A stretch of 64,000 bases of DNA from Nonomuraea spiralis (GTDB lineage Bacteria; Actinomycetota; Actinomycetes; Streptosporangiales; Streptosporangiaceae), in the NCBI RefSeq assembly GCF_014648435.1, contig NZ_BMRC01000039.1:1-64000 (forward strand), read 5' to 3'. The position numbers and the translations under genes are program-made. Below are positions 31,153 to 41,300 of the stretch, piece after piece. Each line of letters begins with the position of its first letter. Within the stretch, counting starts at the first letter, position 1. The notes under the pieces are model-generated. The model searched no databases, had not been told where the DNA came from, and saw only the letters and a list, made by a program, of their open reading frames with translations.

Positions 31153-32607
31153 ATGAGGGTGGGGACTGGGGAGTCCACTGCTGTGCTCCTCAAGGCCGTG
31201 CCGCGCCTTGAGTCCAGCATCTGGACCCGGGCGTACCTGCGGCTCCTGTTAGGAGGAGACACGGCGTGCGCGCTGCTCGCGTGCGTCTGCGTTCTGGGCG
31301 TACGGCTGGCCTCCGGCGTGTACGTCCCGATCGCCGAGTACGTGCTCGGGCTCAGCCTGCTCGTCGGCTGGCCCGTCGCGCTCATGATGGGAGGCGCGTA
31401 CCGACAACGCGCCAACGGCGAGGGCACGGAGGAGTTCAAGGCCGTCTTCAACGGCGGCATCGGGCTGATGGCCACCACGGCCATCCTGGCCTACGCCACC
31501 CAGACGGCCATCGCGCGCAGCTTCGTCATGGCGATGTTGCCGCTGGCGCTGGGAGGCACGCTCTACTTCCGCTACCGCATGCGAAAACGCCTCCATCGCA
31601 GGCGGGCGATCGGCGAGTACACGCGGCAGGTGATCGCGGTCGGGCACCGGGAGTCGATCCTCGACCTCGTGGTGCAGTTCCGCCGCCAGCCGCACCACGG
31701 CATGCGGGTGGTGGGTGCCTGCCTGCCCGACGACACGCTCGACGTCGACGTCGACGGCATCCCCGTGCTGGGCTCCTTCAGCGACGTGGCCAAGGTCGTG
31801 GAGCACTCGCGGGCCGACGCCGTGGCCGTCCTGGCCTGCCCCGAGCTGGACGGGGCGGCGCTGCGTCGGCTGGCCTGGAGCCTGGAGACGGCGCGTACGG
31901 ACCTGTTCGTCGCGCCCGCGCTCATGGACGTCGCCGGCCCGCGCATCAGCATCAGGCCCGTCGCCGGGATGCCGCTGTTGCACGTGGAACATCCCGAGTT
32001 CGACGGCACGCGGCAGCTCGCGAAGGCGGTGTTCGACCGGCTGGTGGCCGGCGTGGCCCTGCTGGTGCTCGCGCTGCCGCTGCTGGCCCTCGCCCTGGTG
32101 ATCCGGCTCACCAGCCAGGGGCCCGCGCTGTTCCACCAGACCAGGGTGGGCAGGGGAGGCGAGGAGTTCCGGGTCGTGAAGTTCCGCACGATGGTCGTCG
32201 ACGCGGAACGGCTCAAGAAACAACTTCTCGAAGCGAACGAGTTCGACGGAGTGCTGTTCAAGATAAGGAACGATCCAAGGATCACCCGGGTCGGCGCCTT
32301 CCTCCGCCGCTACTCCCTGGACGAGCTGCCACAGCTCCTCAACGTGATCCGTGGTGAGATGTCCCTCGTCGGCCCCCGTCCGCCGCTGCCGGAGGAGGTG
32401 GCCAGGTACGGCGCCGACGTGCGCCGCCGCCTGGTGGTCAAGCCCGGCATGACCGGTCTGTGGCAGGTCAGCGGCCGTTCCGACCTGACGTGGGAGGAGT
32501 CCGTACGCCTCGACCTGCGCTACGTGGAGAACTGGTCGCTCATCCTCGACCTGCAGATCCTGTGGAAGACCTGGTCCGTCGTCACCCGTGGAGAAGGGGC
32601 TTACTAG
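31153..32607 (+). CDS. Initiating polyprenyl-phosphate sugar-1-phosphate transferase
   Basis: A 484-residue protein of the WbaP/exopolysaccharide polyprenyl glycosylphosphotransferase type. About four N-terminal membrane helices come first, then a Rossmann-like region (about 145-270). A fifth hydrophobic segment leads into the catalytic domain with KFRTMVVDAERL, DELPQLLNVIRGEMSLVGPR and KPGMTGLWQVSGRSDL. It transfers a sugar-1-phosphate to undecaprenyl phosphate at the inner face of the membrane and so starts the repeat unit. It heads the locus; rmlA follows after 2 bases. Confidence 0.92.
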   Translation: MRVGTGESTAVLLKAVPRLESSIWTRAYLRLLLGGDTACALLACVCVLGVRLASGVYVPIAEYVLGLSLLVGWPVALMMGGAYRQRANGEGTEEFKAVFNGGIGLMATTAILAYATQTAIARSFVMAMLPLALGGTLYFRYRMRKRLHRRRAIGEYTRQVIAVGHRESILDLVVQFRRQPHHGMRVVGACLPDDTLDVDVDGIPVLGSFSDVAKVVEHSRADAVAVLACPELDGAALRRLAWSLETARTDLFVAPALMDVAGPRISIRPVAGMPLLHVEHPEFDGTRQLAKAVFDRLVAGVALLVLALPLLALALVIRLTSQGPALFHQTRVGRGGEEFRVVKFRTMVVDAERLKKQLLEANEFDGVLFKIRNDPRITRVGAFLRRYSLDELPQLLNVIRGEMSLVGPRPPLPEEVARYGADVRRRLVVKPGMTGLWQVSGRSDLTWEESVRLDLRYVENWSLILDLQILWKTWSVVTRGEGAY

Positions 32608-32609
32608 CA

Positions 32610-33677
32610 GTGAAGGCACTCGTGCTCGCCGGAGGGTCGGGCACACGGCTCCGGCCCATCACGCACACCTCGGCCAAGCAGCTGGTCCCCGTCGCCAACA
32701 AACCGGTCCTGTTCTACGGGCTGGAGGCCATCGCGGCGGCCGGGATCCAGGAGCTCGGCCTGGTGGTCGGGGACACGCAGGCGGAGATCGAGTCGGCCGT
32801 GGGCGACGGCTCGGCGTTCGGTCTGCAGGTGACCTACCTCCGCCAGGAGGCGCCCCTCGGGCTGGCGCACGGCGTGCTGATCGCCCGCGAGTTCCTGGGC
32901 GACGAGGACTTCGTCATGTACCTGGGCGACAACTTCATCGTCGGCGGCATCCGCGACCTGGTGGACAGGTTCACCAGGGAGCGGCCCGCCGCGCAGATCA
33001 TGCTGACCGAGGTCGGCGACCCCAGCCAGTTCGGGGTCGCCGAGCTGGACGCGAACGGCCGCGTCGTCGGCCTGGAGGAGAAGCCGGCCCGGCCCAAGAG
33101 CGACCTGGCCCTGGTCGGCGTGTACCTGTTCAGCCCGGCCGTCCACGCGGCGGTCGCCGAGCTCAAACCGTCGTGGCGGGGCGAGCTGGAGATCACCGAC
33201 GCCATCCAGTGGCTGATCGAGGCCGGGTTGCGCGTCGAGTCGTCGGTGATCTCCGGATACTGGAAGGACACCGGCAACGTCACCGACATGCTGGAGGTCA
33301 ACCGGCTGGTCCTGGAGTCGGTCGAGCCCGGCGTGCGCGGGCACGTGGACGAGGTCAGCGAGCTGATCGGCCGGGTCGTGGTCGAGCCGGGCGCGGTGGT
33401 CGAGCGCTCGCGCGTGGTCGGCCCGGCGATCATCGGCCGGGACGCCCGCATCCAGGACAGCTACGTCGGCCCGTTCACCTCCGTCGGCGCGTCGTGCGTC
33501 GTCACCGGCAGCGAGATCGAGTACTCGATCCTGCTGCCCCGCGCGTCCATCGACGGCGTGGGCCGGATCGAGGCCTCTCTGATCGGCCACGACGTCGAGG
33601 TCACCCGAGCGCCCAACACGCCCAGAGCCCACCGTCTCGTGCTGGGCGATCACAGCAAGGTACAGATCACTACATGA
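32610..33677 (+). CDS. rmlA: Glucose-1-phosphate thymidylyltransferase (long StrD-like form)
   Basis: A 355-residue nucleotidyltransferase. VLAGGSGTRLRPITHTSAKQ binds the nucleotide and Lys contacts the phosphate; YLGDNFIVGG holds the metal-binding Asp; EEKPARPKSDLALVGVYLF is typical. The extra C-terminal left-handed beta-helix (VVVEPGAVVERSRVVGPAII) makes it the long StrD-like type, not the 290-residue RmlA. It makes dTDP-glucose for rhamnose synthesis. GTG 32610 is chosen, directly after the previous stop. It overlaps rmlB by ATGA. Confidence 0.9.
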   Translation: MKALVLAGGSGTRLRPITHTSAKQLVPVANKPVLFYGLEAIAAAGIQELGLVVGDTQAEIESAVGDGSAFGLQVTYLRQEAPLGLAHGVLIAREFLGDEDFVMYLGDNFIVGGIRDLVDRFTRERPAAQIMLTEVGDPSQFGVAELDANGRVVGLEEKPARPKSDLALVGVYLFSPAVHAAVAELKPSWRGELEITDAIQWLIEAGLRVESSVISGYWKDTGNVTDMLEVNRLVLESVEPGVRGHVDEVSELIGRVVVEPGAVVERSRVVGPAIIGRDARIQDSYVGPFTSVGASCVVTGSEIEYSILLPRASIDGVGRIEASLIGHDVEVTRAPNTPRAHRLVLGDHSKVQITT

Positions 33678-34603
33678 CAAGAATCCTGGTGACCGGCGGG
33701 GCGGGGTTCATCGGTTCCCACTTCGTCCGGGGGCTGCACGACGTGTACGTGACCGTCCTCGACAAGCTCACCTACGCAGGCAACCGCGCCAACCTCGAAG
33801 GCGTGCGCCACGAGTTCGTCCATGGCGACATCTGCGACGCCGAGCTGCTGCGCGAGGTCGTGCCCGGTCACGACCTGGTGGTGAACTTCGCCGCCGAGTC
33901 GCACGTCGACCGGTCGATCGAGGGCGCCGCCGCCGAGTTCATGCGGACCAACGTGCTCGGCACGCAGACGTTGTTGCAGGCGTGCCTGGAGGCGGGCACG
34001 CCGAAGGTGGTCCAGGTCTCGACGGACGAGGTCTACGGGTCGATCGACATCGGCTCGTGGGACGAGTCCGCGCCGGTCCGGCCGCGCTCGCCGTACGCGG
34101 CCAGCAAGGCGGGCGGCGACCTGATCGCCCGCTCGTACGCGATCACGTACGGGCTGGACGTGTCGATCACCCGCTGCGGCAACAACTACGGCCCCCGGCA
34201 GTACCCGGAGAAGCTGATCCCGCTGTTCATCACGAACCTGCTGCGCGGCCGCCAGGTCCCGCTGTACGGCGACGGCGGGAACGTGCGCGACTGGATCCAC
34301 GCCGAGGACCACTGCGCCGGCATCCGCCTGGTCGCCGAGAAGGGCGAACCCGGCGAGATCTACCACATCGCGGGCACCGCCGAGCTGACGAACAAGGACC
34401 TGACCGCCCGCCTGCTCGAAGCCTGCGGCCGCGACTGGGACTCGGTGCGCTACGTCGAGGACCGCAAGGGCCACGACCGCCGCTACTCCCTGGACGACAC
34501 CAAGCTGCGCAGGCTCGGCTACCGCCCGGAGATCCCGTTCGAGCAGGGTCTGAAGGACACGATCCGCTGGTACGCCGACCACCGCGACTGGTGGCCCTCA
34601 TGA
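33674..34603 (+). CDS. rmlB: dTDP-glucose 4,6-dehydratase
   Basis: A 309-residue extended SDR: NAD-binding TGGAGFIGSHFV at residues 7-18, catalytic region VSTDEVYGS with the Thr-Asp-Glu triad of dehydratases, YAASKAGGD with catalytic Tyr and Lys, and RCGNNYGPRQYPEKLIP. It converts dTDP-glucose to dTDP-4-keto-6-deoxyglucose. Overlapping starts link rmlA, rmlB and rmlD in one transcript. Confidence 0.95.
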   Translation: MTRILVTGGAGFIGSHFVRGLHDVYVTVLDKLTYAGNRANLEGVRHEFVHGDICDAELLREVVPGHDLVVNFAAESHVDRSIEGAAAEFMRTNVLGTQTLLQACLEAGTPKVVQVSTDEVYGSIDIGSWDESAPVRPRSPYAASKAGGDLIARSYAITYGLDVSITRCGNNYGPRQYPEKLIPLFITNLLRGRQVPLYGDGGNVRDWIHAEDHCAGIRLVAEKGEPGEIYHIAGTAELTNKDLTARLLEACGRDWDSVRYVEDRKGHDRRYSLDDTKLRRLGYRPEIPFEQGLKDTIRWYADHRDWWPS

Positions 34604-35451
34604 GGTGGCTCATCACGGGCGGCGGCGGCATGCTGGCGGCCGACGTGCTCGTACGCGCGACGCTGACCGGCGAGCCGGTGCTCGCGCTCACCCGTTCGGA
34701 GCTCGACCTGTCCGACGGGCGCGCGGTACGCGACTTCGTCTCCGCCTACCGGCCCGGAGTGGTGATCAACTGCGCCGCCTGGACCGCCGTGGACGACGCC
34801 GAGACCCACGAGGACGAGGCGCTGGCGATCAACGGGCACGCGGTGGGCGTGCTGGCCGAGAGCTGCGCGCTGGCCGGGGCGCGGCTCGTGCACGTGTCCA
34901 CCGACTACGTCTTCGACGGCACCGCGCCGGGGCCGTACCCGGAGGACGCGCCTACCGCGCCGGTGAACGCGTACGGCAGGACCAAGCTCGCCGGCGAGCT
35001 CGCGGCGCTGAAGCACGGGCACCACGTGGTGCGCAGCGCCTGGCTCTACGGCGCCTCAGGGCCGAACTTCGTGCGGACCATGATCAGGCTGGCGGCCGAG
35101 CGCGAGACCGTGGACGTGGTCGACGACCAGCGCGGCCAGCCGACATGGACCGCCGACCTGGCCGACTACCTGGTACGGCTGGCGCGGTCCGAGCTGCCGC
35201 CGGGCGTCTACCACGGCACCAGCTCCGGGGAGACGACATGGTGCGGCCTGGCCAAGGAGATCTTCACGCTGCTCGGCCTGGACCCGGCACGGGTACGCCC
35301 GGTGAGCTCGGCGGGCTTCCCGCGCCCGGCGCGGCGTCCGGCCAACAGCGTGCTCGCGCACACCAGGGGGGAGCCGATCCGGGACTGGCGTCAGGCGTTG
35401 CACGCGGCCTGGCCGGTGCTGACGCTCGGGCGCCGGTGCGGCGCCGCCTAG
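34600..35451 (+). CDS. rmlD: dTDP-4-dehydrorhamnose reductase
   Basis: A 283-residue SDR: ITGGGGMLAADV nucleotide loop, INCAAWTAVDDAETHEDEAL, VHVSTDYVFDGT (catalytic Thr) and NAYGRTKLAGE (Tyr and Lys). It performs the last NAD(P)H-dependent reduction to dTDP-L-rhamnose. RmlC, the 3,5-epimerase needed before this step, is not adjacent; homologues lie at 43035 and 57921. The start overlaps the rmlB stop. Confidence 0.93.
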   Translation: MRWLITGGGGMLAADVLVRATLTGEPVLALTRSELDLSDGRAVRDFVSAYRPGVVINCAAWTAVDDAETHEDEALAINGHAVGVLAESCALAGARLVHVSTDYVFDGTAPGPYPEDAPTAPVNAYGRTKLAGELAALKHGHHVVRSAWLYGASGPNFVRTMIRLAAERETVDVVDDQRGQPTWTADLADYLVRLARSELPPGVYHGTSSGETTWCGLAKEIFTLLGLDPARVRPVSSAGFPRPARRPANSVLAHTRGEPIRDWRQALHAAWPVLTLGRRCGAA

Positions 35452-36395
35452 GCGAGGCGGTGTTGTGGCTCACGGTGGCGGCCCTGGCCGGGTGGGCGGG
35501 GCTGCGGCTGTGCGGGTGGGAGCCGAAGTTCGTCTGGTCGCAGCTCGTGTCGTTCACGCCCTACGCGGCGGCGTTCTCGGTGGTGCCACTGGGGTTCGCG
35601 CTCTACCTGCGCGCCGGGCCGCTGATCGCCGCCGCGCTCGCCGTGACGTGCGCCTTCGCGGTGGCCGTCCTGCCGCGCGTGTTGCCCGAGGGCAACCCGC
35701 CCGCCGCCGGGCCGGTGTTGCGGGTGATGGCGGTCAACCTGCTGCACTCCTCCGTGTTGCCGCCGGTCCTGGTGGAGACGGTCGAGCGCGAGCGGCCGGA
35801 CGTGCTGCACCTGCTGGAGTTCACCGGGCTGATGCAGAAGCGGGTGGAGGAGCTGGGGCTGACGCGGTCGCTGCCGTACCGGATCGTGTTGCCGGGGGAG
35901 GACTCCTCGGGCGCGGCGATCTACTCGCGTTACCCGCTGCGGGCGGCGGACCGGCCGATCGCGGCGCCCGCGTTCGAGGGCAGCCCGCGCCACCTGCCCG
36001 CCGTCGTCACGCTGCCGGGCGGGCGGGAGGCCGAGATCGTGGCGGTGCACGCGTGCGCGCCCTCCGAGGGCTGGCGTACGGCGTGCTGGGCGTCGAGCGT
36101 ACGGGCGCTGCCGCCCGCCGGCGGACCCCTGCGGATCCTGGCCGGGGACTTCAACTCCACCCTCGACCACGCGGTGCTGCGCGACCTGATCGCCACCGGC
36201 TACCGGGACGCCGCCGACGTCACCGGCAAGGGGCTCTCCATGACCTGGCCCTACTACGAGCAGCCGCGGCTGTTCCCGAAGGTGGCCATCGACCACGTGC
36301 TGGCCGACCGGCGGATCGCGGTCCAGAGCTTCCGGACCCTGCGGGTGCCGCGGACCGATCACCGGGCGACGCTCACCGAGCTCGTCCTTCCTTGA
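35436..36395 (+). CDS. Membrane-anchored endonuclease/exonuclease/phosphatase-family protein
   Basis: About 319 residues if GTG 35436 is the start (overlapping the end of rmlD); GTG 35460 is the alternative. Two to three membrane segments (about 8-25, 35-52 and 58-78) precede a metal-dependent EEP domain: VMAVNLLHSSV (Asn), HLLEFTG (Glu), AIYSRYPL, LAGDFNSTLDH (Asp, Asn) and final RTDHRATLTE (catalytic His). The active site appears complete and should face outside the membrane. The substrate might be a phospholipid, lipid carrier or nucleic acid; its place in the locus favours a lipid- or glycan-linked phosphate. Confidence 0.8.
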   Translation: MRRRLGEAVLWLTVAALAGWAGLRLCGWEPKFVWSQLVSFTPYAAAFSVVPLGFALYLRAGPLIAAALAVTCAFAVAVLPRVLPEGNPPAAGPVLRVMAVNLLHSSVLPPVLVETVERERPDVLHLLEFTGLMQKRVEELGLTRSLPYRIVLPGEDSSGAAIYSRYPLRAADRPIAAPAFEGSPRHLPAVVTLPGGREAEIVAVHACAPSEGWRTACWASSVRALPPAGGPLRILAGDFNSTLDHAVLRDLIATGYRDAADVTGKGLSMTWPYYEQPRLFPKVAIDHVLADRRIAVQSFRTLRVPRTDHRATLTELVLP

Positions 36396-36447
36396 TGTGA
36401 CGTTTCCGGAGCTGAGACCGATATGTCATGGACACCCAGGGGGACGG

Positions 36448-37218
36448 ATGACGAGGTTGCCGGAGAGGAAGACGGTGTTCGGCGTCGTGCTGGACGCCCT
36501 CACCATGAACCAGGTGATCGCCCGTTGCGTGTCGGCGGTCACCGAGGACAGGCGGCTGACCATCGGTGTGGTGAACGCCGCCAAGGTCGTCAACATGCGC
36601 GCCGACGCCGCGTTGCGCCAGTCGGTGCTCGACAGCGATCTCGTGCTGGCCGACGGTCAGGCGGTGGTCTGGGCCGCGCGGGTGCTCGGTCACCGCGTAC
36701 CGGAGCGGGTGGCGGGCATCGACCTGTTCACCGGGCTGATGGCCGAGGGCGGCCGGCGCGGCTACCGGGCCTACTTCCTCGGCGCGACGGGTGAGGTGCT
36801 GGCCGGAGTGCTGGACGAGGTACGCGCCCGCTACCCCGGGCTGGCGATCGCGGGCTCCCGCGACGGCTACTTCGCGCCGGAGGAGTCGGCCGAGGTCGCC
36901 GCCGAGATCGCCGCCTCGCGGGCCGATCTGCTGTTCCTGGGCATCACCTCGCCGAAGAAGGAGATCTTCATCCGCGAGTGGGGCGAGCGCACCGGGGCGC
37001 GGATCATCCACGGCGTGGGCGGGTCGTTCGACGTGCTCGCCGGGCGGACCCGCAGGGCGCCGCTGCGATGGCAGCGCTTAGGGCTGGAATGGCTCTACCG
37101 CATGCTTCAGGAGCCGCTGCGGCTCGGACCGCGCTACGTGCGCACCAACGGCAGATTCCTGCTCCTGGTGGTCAGGGAGTGGGCCGGTGTCAGACGCAGG
37201 ATCGAGGAGACGACGTGA
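36448..37218 (+). CDS. WecB/TagA/CpsF-family glycosyltransferase
   Basis: A 256-residue GT26-family enzyme: VVNAAKVVNMRADAALRQSV, DLVLADGQAVVWAARVLG, GIDLFTGLM, YFLGATGEVL, FLGITSPKKEIFI and HGVGGSFDVLAGRTRRAP. It adds a ManNAc-type or related sugar to the lipid-linked acceptor at the membrane, the second step in many wall glycans. The ATG at 36448 follows AGGGGGACGG. The next gene overlaps by GTGA. Confidence 0.9.
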   Translation: MTRLPERKTVFGVVLDALTMNQVIARCVSAVTEDRRLTIGVVNAAKVVNMRADAALRQSVLDSDLVLADGQAVVWAARVLGHRVPERVAGIDLFTGLMAEGGRRGYRAYFLGATGEVLAGVLDEVRARYPGLAIAGSRDGYFAPEESAEVAAEIAASRADLLFLGITSPKKEIFIREWGERTGARIIHGVGGSFDVLAGRTRRAPLRWQRLGLEWLYRMLQEPLRLGPRYVRTNGRFLLLVVREWAGVRRRIEETT

Positions 37219-38330
37219 CGGATCACCGGATCGCTCTGCTGAGCTCCGGCCATCAGGACTTCGTACGGGACATGCTGGACCTGTCGGTCCGCGGGCTGCC
37301 CCCCGGCTACGCCGACGGCGGGTTCGTCTTCACCCGCCGGGGCCGCCGGCAGCCGGACGGCATGTGGACGGCCGTGCCCGAGGGGCGCAGCATCCGCTAC
37401 TCGGCGATCGTCGCGCTCGGCGCCGGCACCCTGGACGAGACGCGGCAGCGGGCCGCGCTGGCCGGTGACGACGTGCTCGACCTGGTGGGGAACCTGGTCA
37501 AGCGGCTGCCCGAGGTGACCGGCGCCGGTGACGCCGCGCTGATCTGCTGGGCGGCGGCCGAGACCGGGCACGCCGATCTCGACCTGGCCCTGAGCCGCCT
37601 GGGCGAGCTGGACACGGGCCGGCAGATCTACACCGTCGAGGCGGCGTGGGTGCTGGCCGCCCTGGTCGCGGCGGGCGTACGCGACGGCCGGGCCGAACGT
37701 GCCCGCGAGCGCCTGCTCGGCGGCCTGGCGGGCAACCGGCTCTACCCGCACGCGCTCGGCCACGGCCCGCTGGTGCCCCGGTACCGCGACCACGTGGGCT
37801 GCTTCGCCGACCAGGTCTACCCGCTGCAGGCGCTGGCCAGGCTGCACGCCGCCACCGGCGACGCCGAGGCGCTGCGGGCCGCCGAGCAGGTGGCCGCGGG
37901 CATCTGCCGGGCCCAGGGCCCGCAGGGTGAGTGGTGGTGGCACTACGACGCCCGTACCGGCTCGGTGGTGGAGGGATATCCGGTCTACAGCGTCCACCAG
38001 CTCTCCATGGGGCCGATGGCGCTGCTCGACCTGGCCGACGCGGGCGGCACCGCGTACGTGGGGGAGATCTCCAAGGGGCTCGACTGGATGATCGAACGGC
38101 CCGCGTTCGTGCTGGACGACCTGGCTCTCACCTGGCGCAAGGAGGCCAGGGCCGACCCACGCAAGCTGGTACGCGGGCTGCGCGCGATGGCGACGGGCGT
38201 GCACCGGGACCTGCGGCTCGGCGTGCTGGACCGGGTCTACCCGCCGGTCGCCGTGGACCGGGAGTGCCGGCCGTACGAGCTGGGGTGGTTGCTCTACGCA
38301 TGGCTGGCCAGATGCGGACAAAGCGCGTGA
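37215..38330 (+). CDS. Hypothetical protein, possible alpha/alpha-toroid fold
   Basis: A 371-residue protein. It is mostly helical with repeated Trp- and His-containing segments: AALICWAAAETGHADLDLAL, YPHALGHGPLVPRYRDHVGC, GEWWWHYDARTGSVVEGYPV and YSVHQLSMGPMALLDLADAG. This looks like an (alpha/alpha)6 toroid, the fold of many polysaccharide lyases, glycosidases and prenyltransferases. Catalytic residues cannot be named. No signal peptide is seen, so it is cytoplasmic, coupled to the glycosyltransferase gene before it. Confidence 0.65.
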   Translation: MTDHRIALLSSGHQDFVRDMLDLSVRGLPPGYADGGFVFTRRGRRQPDGMWTAVPEGRSIRYSAIVALGAGTLDETRQRAALAGDDVLDLVGNLVKRLPEVTGAGDAALICWAAAETGHADLDLALSRLGELDTGRQIYTVEAAWVLAALVAAGVRDGRAERARERLLGGLAGNRLYPHALGHGPLVPRYRDHVGCFADQVYPLQALARLHAATGDAEALRAAEQVAAGICRAQGPQGEWWWHYDARTGSVVEGYPVYSVHQLSMGPMALLDLADAGGTAYVGEISKGLDWMIERPAFVLDDLALTWRKEARADPRKLVRGLRAMATGVHRDLRLGVLDRVYPPVAVDRECRPYELGWLLYAWLARCGQSA

Positions 38331-38337
38331 CTTCCGC

Positions 38338-38364
38338 CTGAATCGGTGCGATAGATCGATTCAG
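38338..38364. promoter_or_regulatory. Hairpin in the gap before the sugar dehydrogenase gene
   Basis: CTGAATCG (38338-38345) pairs with CGATTCAG (38357-38364) around an 11-base loop, 8 bases after the stop at 38330. No T-run follows, so it may be a weak terminator, an RNA stability element or an operator for the gene at 38399. Confidence 0.4.
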
Positions 38365-38398
38365 GGCTCGGGGGAGTTTACGGCTCAAGGGGGTTCCC

Positions 38399-41300
38399 GT
38401 GTTGAGGCGGCTTCGCCATGCGCTCCTGTCCGTTCTGCTGATCACGACCGGCCTCGCGATCGTCGCGCCGCCGGCCGCGCAGGCACTGCCGGGCAGTTTC
38501 CAGAGACAGGTCGTCTTCAGCGGCCTGACCAACCCGACCAACATCGAGTTCGCCTCGGACGGCCGCGTGTTCGTCGCCGAGAAGAGCGGACTGATCAAGG
38601 TCTTCGACTCTCTCACCGACACCACACCGGCGGTCTACGCCGACCTGCGCACGCAGGTGCACAACTTCTGGGACCGCGGGCTGCTCGGCATGGCCCTGCA
38701 TCCCAACTTCCCGGCCGACCCGCGCATCTACGTGTTGTACTCCTACGACGCGGTGCCCGGCGGCAGCGCGCCGCGCTGGGGCACGGCGGGCGCGACCGCC
38801 GACCCGTGCCCGACGCCGCCCGGCGCGACGGGCGACGGCTGCCTGATCACCGGGCGCCTGTCGGCGCTGGCGCCCTCGGGCGGCTCGGTCGTCGAGACCC
38901 CGCTGATCACCGACTGGTGCCAGCAGCACCCCAGCCACTCCGTCGGCGACCTGAAGTTCGGCCCCGACGGCATGCTCTACGCCAGCGGCGGCGACGGCGC
39001 CAGCTTCAACTTCGCCGACTACGGCCAGGACAACCTGACCAGCTCGGACGTCACCCCGGACAACCCCTGCGGCGACCCGCCGTCGCCCGTCGGCACCGCG
39101 CTCAGCCCGCCGGCCGCCGAGGGCGGCGCGCTGCGCTCGCAGGACCTGCGTACGAGCGGCGACCCGGCCGGCCTCAACGGCAGCATCATCAGGATCGACC
39201 CGGACACCGGCGCCGCCGCCCCCGGCAACCCGAACGCCGGCAGCGCCGACCCCAACGCGGCCCGGATCATCGCCTACGGCCAGCGCAACCCGTTCCGCAT
39301 CACCGTACGGCCCGGCACGAACGAGATCTGGGCGGGCGAGGTCGGCTGGAACACCTACGAGGAGATCAACCGCATCGCCTCGCCCACCGGCCCGGTGAGC
39401 AACTTCGGCTGGCCCTGCTACGAGGGCCCGGCCCGGCAGAGCGGCTACGACAACCTGAACCTGACCCTCTGCGAGAACCTGTACGCGGCCGGCCCGACGG
39501 CGGTGGCGCAGCCGTACTTCTCCTGGAACCACTCGTCCAAGCCCGCCCCGAACGACCCGTGCCCCTCCGGCGGCTCGTCCTCCAGCGGCGTGGCGTTCCA
39601 CACAGGTGGCTCCTACCCGGCCGCCTACGACGGCGCGCTGTTCTTCTCCGACTTCAGCAGGTCGTGCGTCTGGGTCATGACCAAGGGCGCGAACGGGCTG
39701 CCCGACCCGGCCACCGTCACCACGTTCGACTCGGGCATGCCCGCGGTCGAGGTGCAGAGCGGCCCCGGCGGCGACCTGTTCGCCGTCGACTACACCAACG
39801 GGCAGGTCGTCCGCTACATCTACGCCAACCACCCGCCGTCCGCCGTCATCGGCGCCAGCGCCACCACGGGCGTCCCGCCCCTCACCGTGAACTTCACCGC
39901 CGCGGACTCCAGCGACGCCGACGGCGACCCGCTCACCTTCCAGTGGGACCTGGACGGCGACGGCGAGCTCGACGACTCCACCGCGACCACGCCGTCCTTC
40001 ACCTACACCCAGCCCGGCTCCTACGCCGTACGGCTGCGGGCCGGTGACGGCCACGGCGGACAGGGAGACGCCACCGTCACGATCAACGTGGGCAACACGT
40101 CGCCGCAGGCGACGATCAACACCCCGTCCACCGCGTTCACCTGGGCGGTCGGCGACACCATCGCCTACTCGGGCACCGCCACGGACGCCCAGGACGGGAC
40201 CATCCCCGGCTCCCGGATGGTGTGGAAGCTGTCCCTGCTGCACTGCCCGCTCACCTGCCACGAGCACGAGATCACCTCGGCCACCGGCACCAGCGGCAGC
40301 TTCGTCGCGCCCGACCACGAATATCCCTCCTACCTGAAGCTCTCCCTGACCGCGACGGACGCGCAGGGCCTGGACGACGTCAAGAGCGTGGTGCTGCAAC
40401 CGAAGACGGTGAACATCGGCTTCGAGACCTCGCCCCCCGGGTTGCAGATCGGCTTCAACAGCGAGCAGTCCGTCACGCCCTTCGTCAGGACCGTGATCGC
40501 CGGGTCCCACAACTCGATCTCCGCGCCGTCGCCGCAGAGCGCGGACGGGTTCACCCATACATTCGCCTCCTGGTCCGACGGCGGCGCGAACAGCCACAAC
40601 ATCACCGCGTCCGCCAACGCCACCTACACGGCCACCTTCGAGCGGGCCCAGGCGCCCGACGGGCTCGTGGCCGCGTACGGGATGGACGAGGGCGCGGGCA
40701 CGGCGGTCGCCGACTCCTCCGGCAAGGGCAACGCCGGCACGGCGGCGAGCACCACGTGGAGCACGACCGGCAAGTTCGGCAAGGCGTTGTCGTTCAACGG
40801 CACGTCGAGCTGGGTGACGGTGGCCGACTCCGGCTCGCTGCACCTGACCGACGGCATGACGCTGGAGGCATGGGTACGCCCGACCAGCGTGACGGGCTGG
40901 CGGACGGTGCTGATGAAGGAGTTCGGCGCCGATCTCGCCTACGCGATCATGGGCAGCGGCAGCAGCGGCCCGGCGGCGTTCGTCTACACCTCAGGAGGGA
41001 CGGCGAACGCCCCGGCGGCCACGAACCTGCCGTTGAACACCTGGAGCCATGTGGCCGCGACCTACGACGGCGCCTCGTTGAGGTTGTACGTCAACGGCGT
41101 CGTGGCGGACTCCAACACGATGAACGGCAACCTGCGCACCGGGACGAGCCCGCTGCGGATCGGCGGGAACAGCGGTTCAGGCGAGTACTTCAGCGGCCTG
41201 ATCGACGAGGTGCGCGTCTACAACAGGGCGCTCACCCCCGCGCAGATCTCCACCGACATGAACACCCCCGTCGGCCCGCAGGGACCGCCCGACACCCAGC

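Noticed and set aside
38378-40843. An 821-codon open frame on the minus strand
   Set aside because: Antisense of the secreted sugar dehydrogenase; Val/Gly/Arg-rich with no signal, motif or ribosome site.
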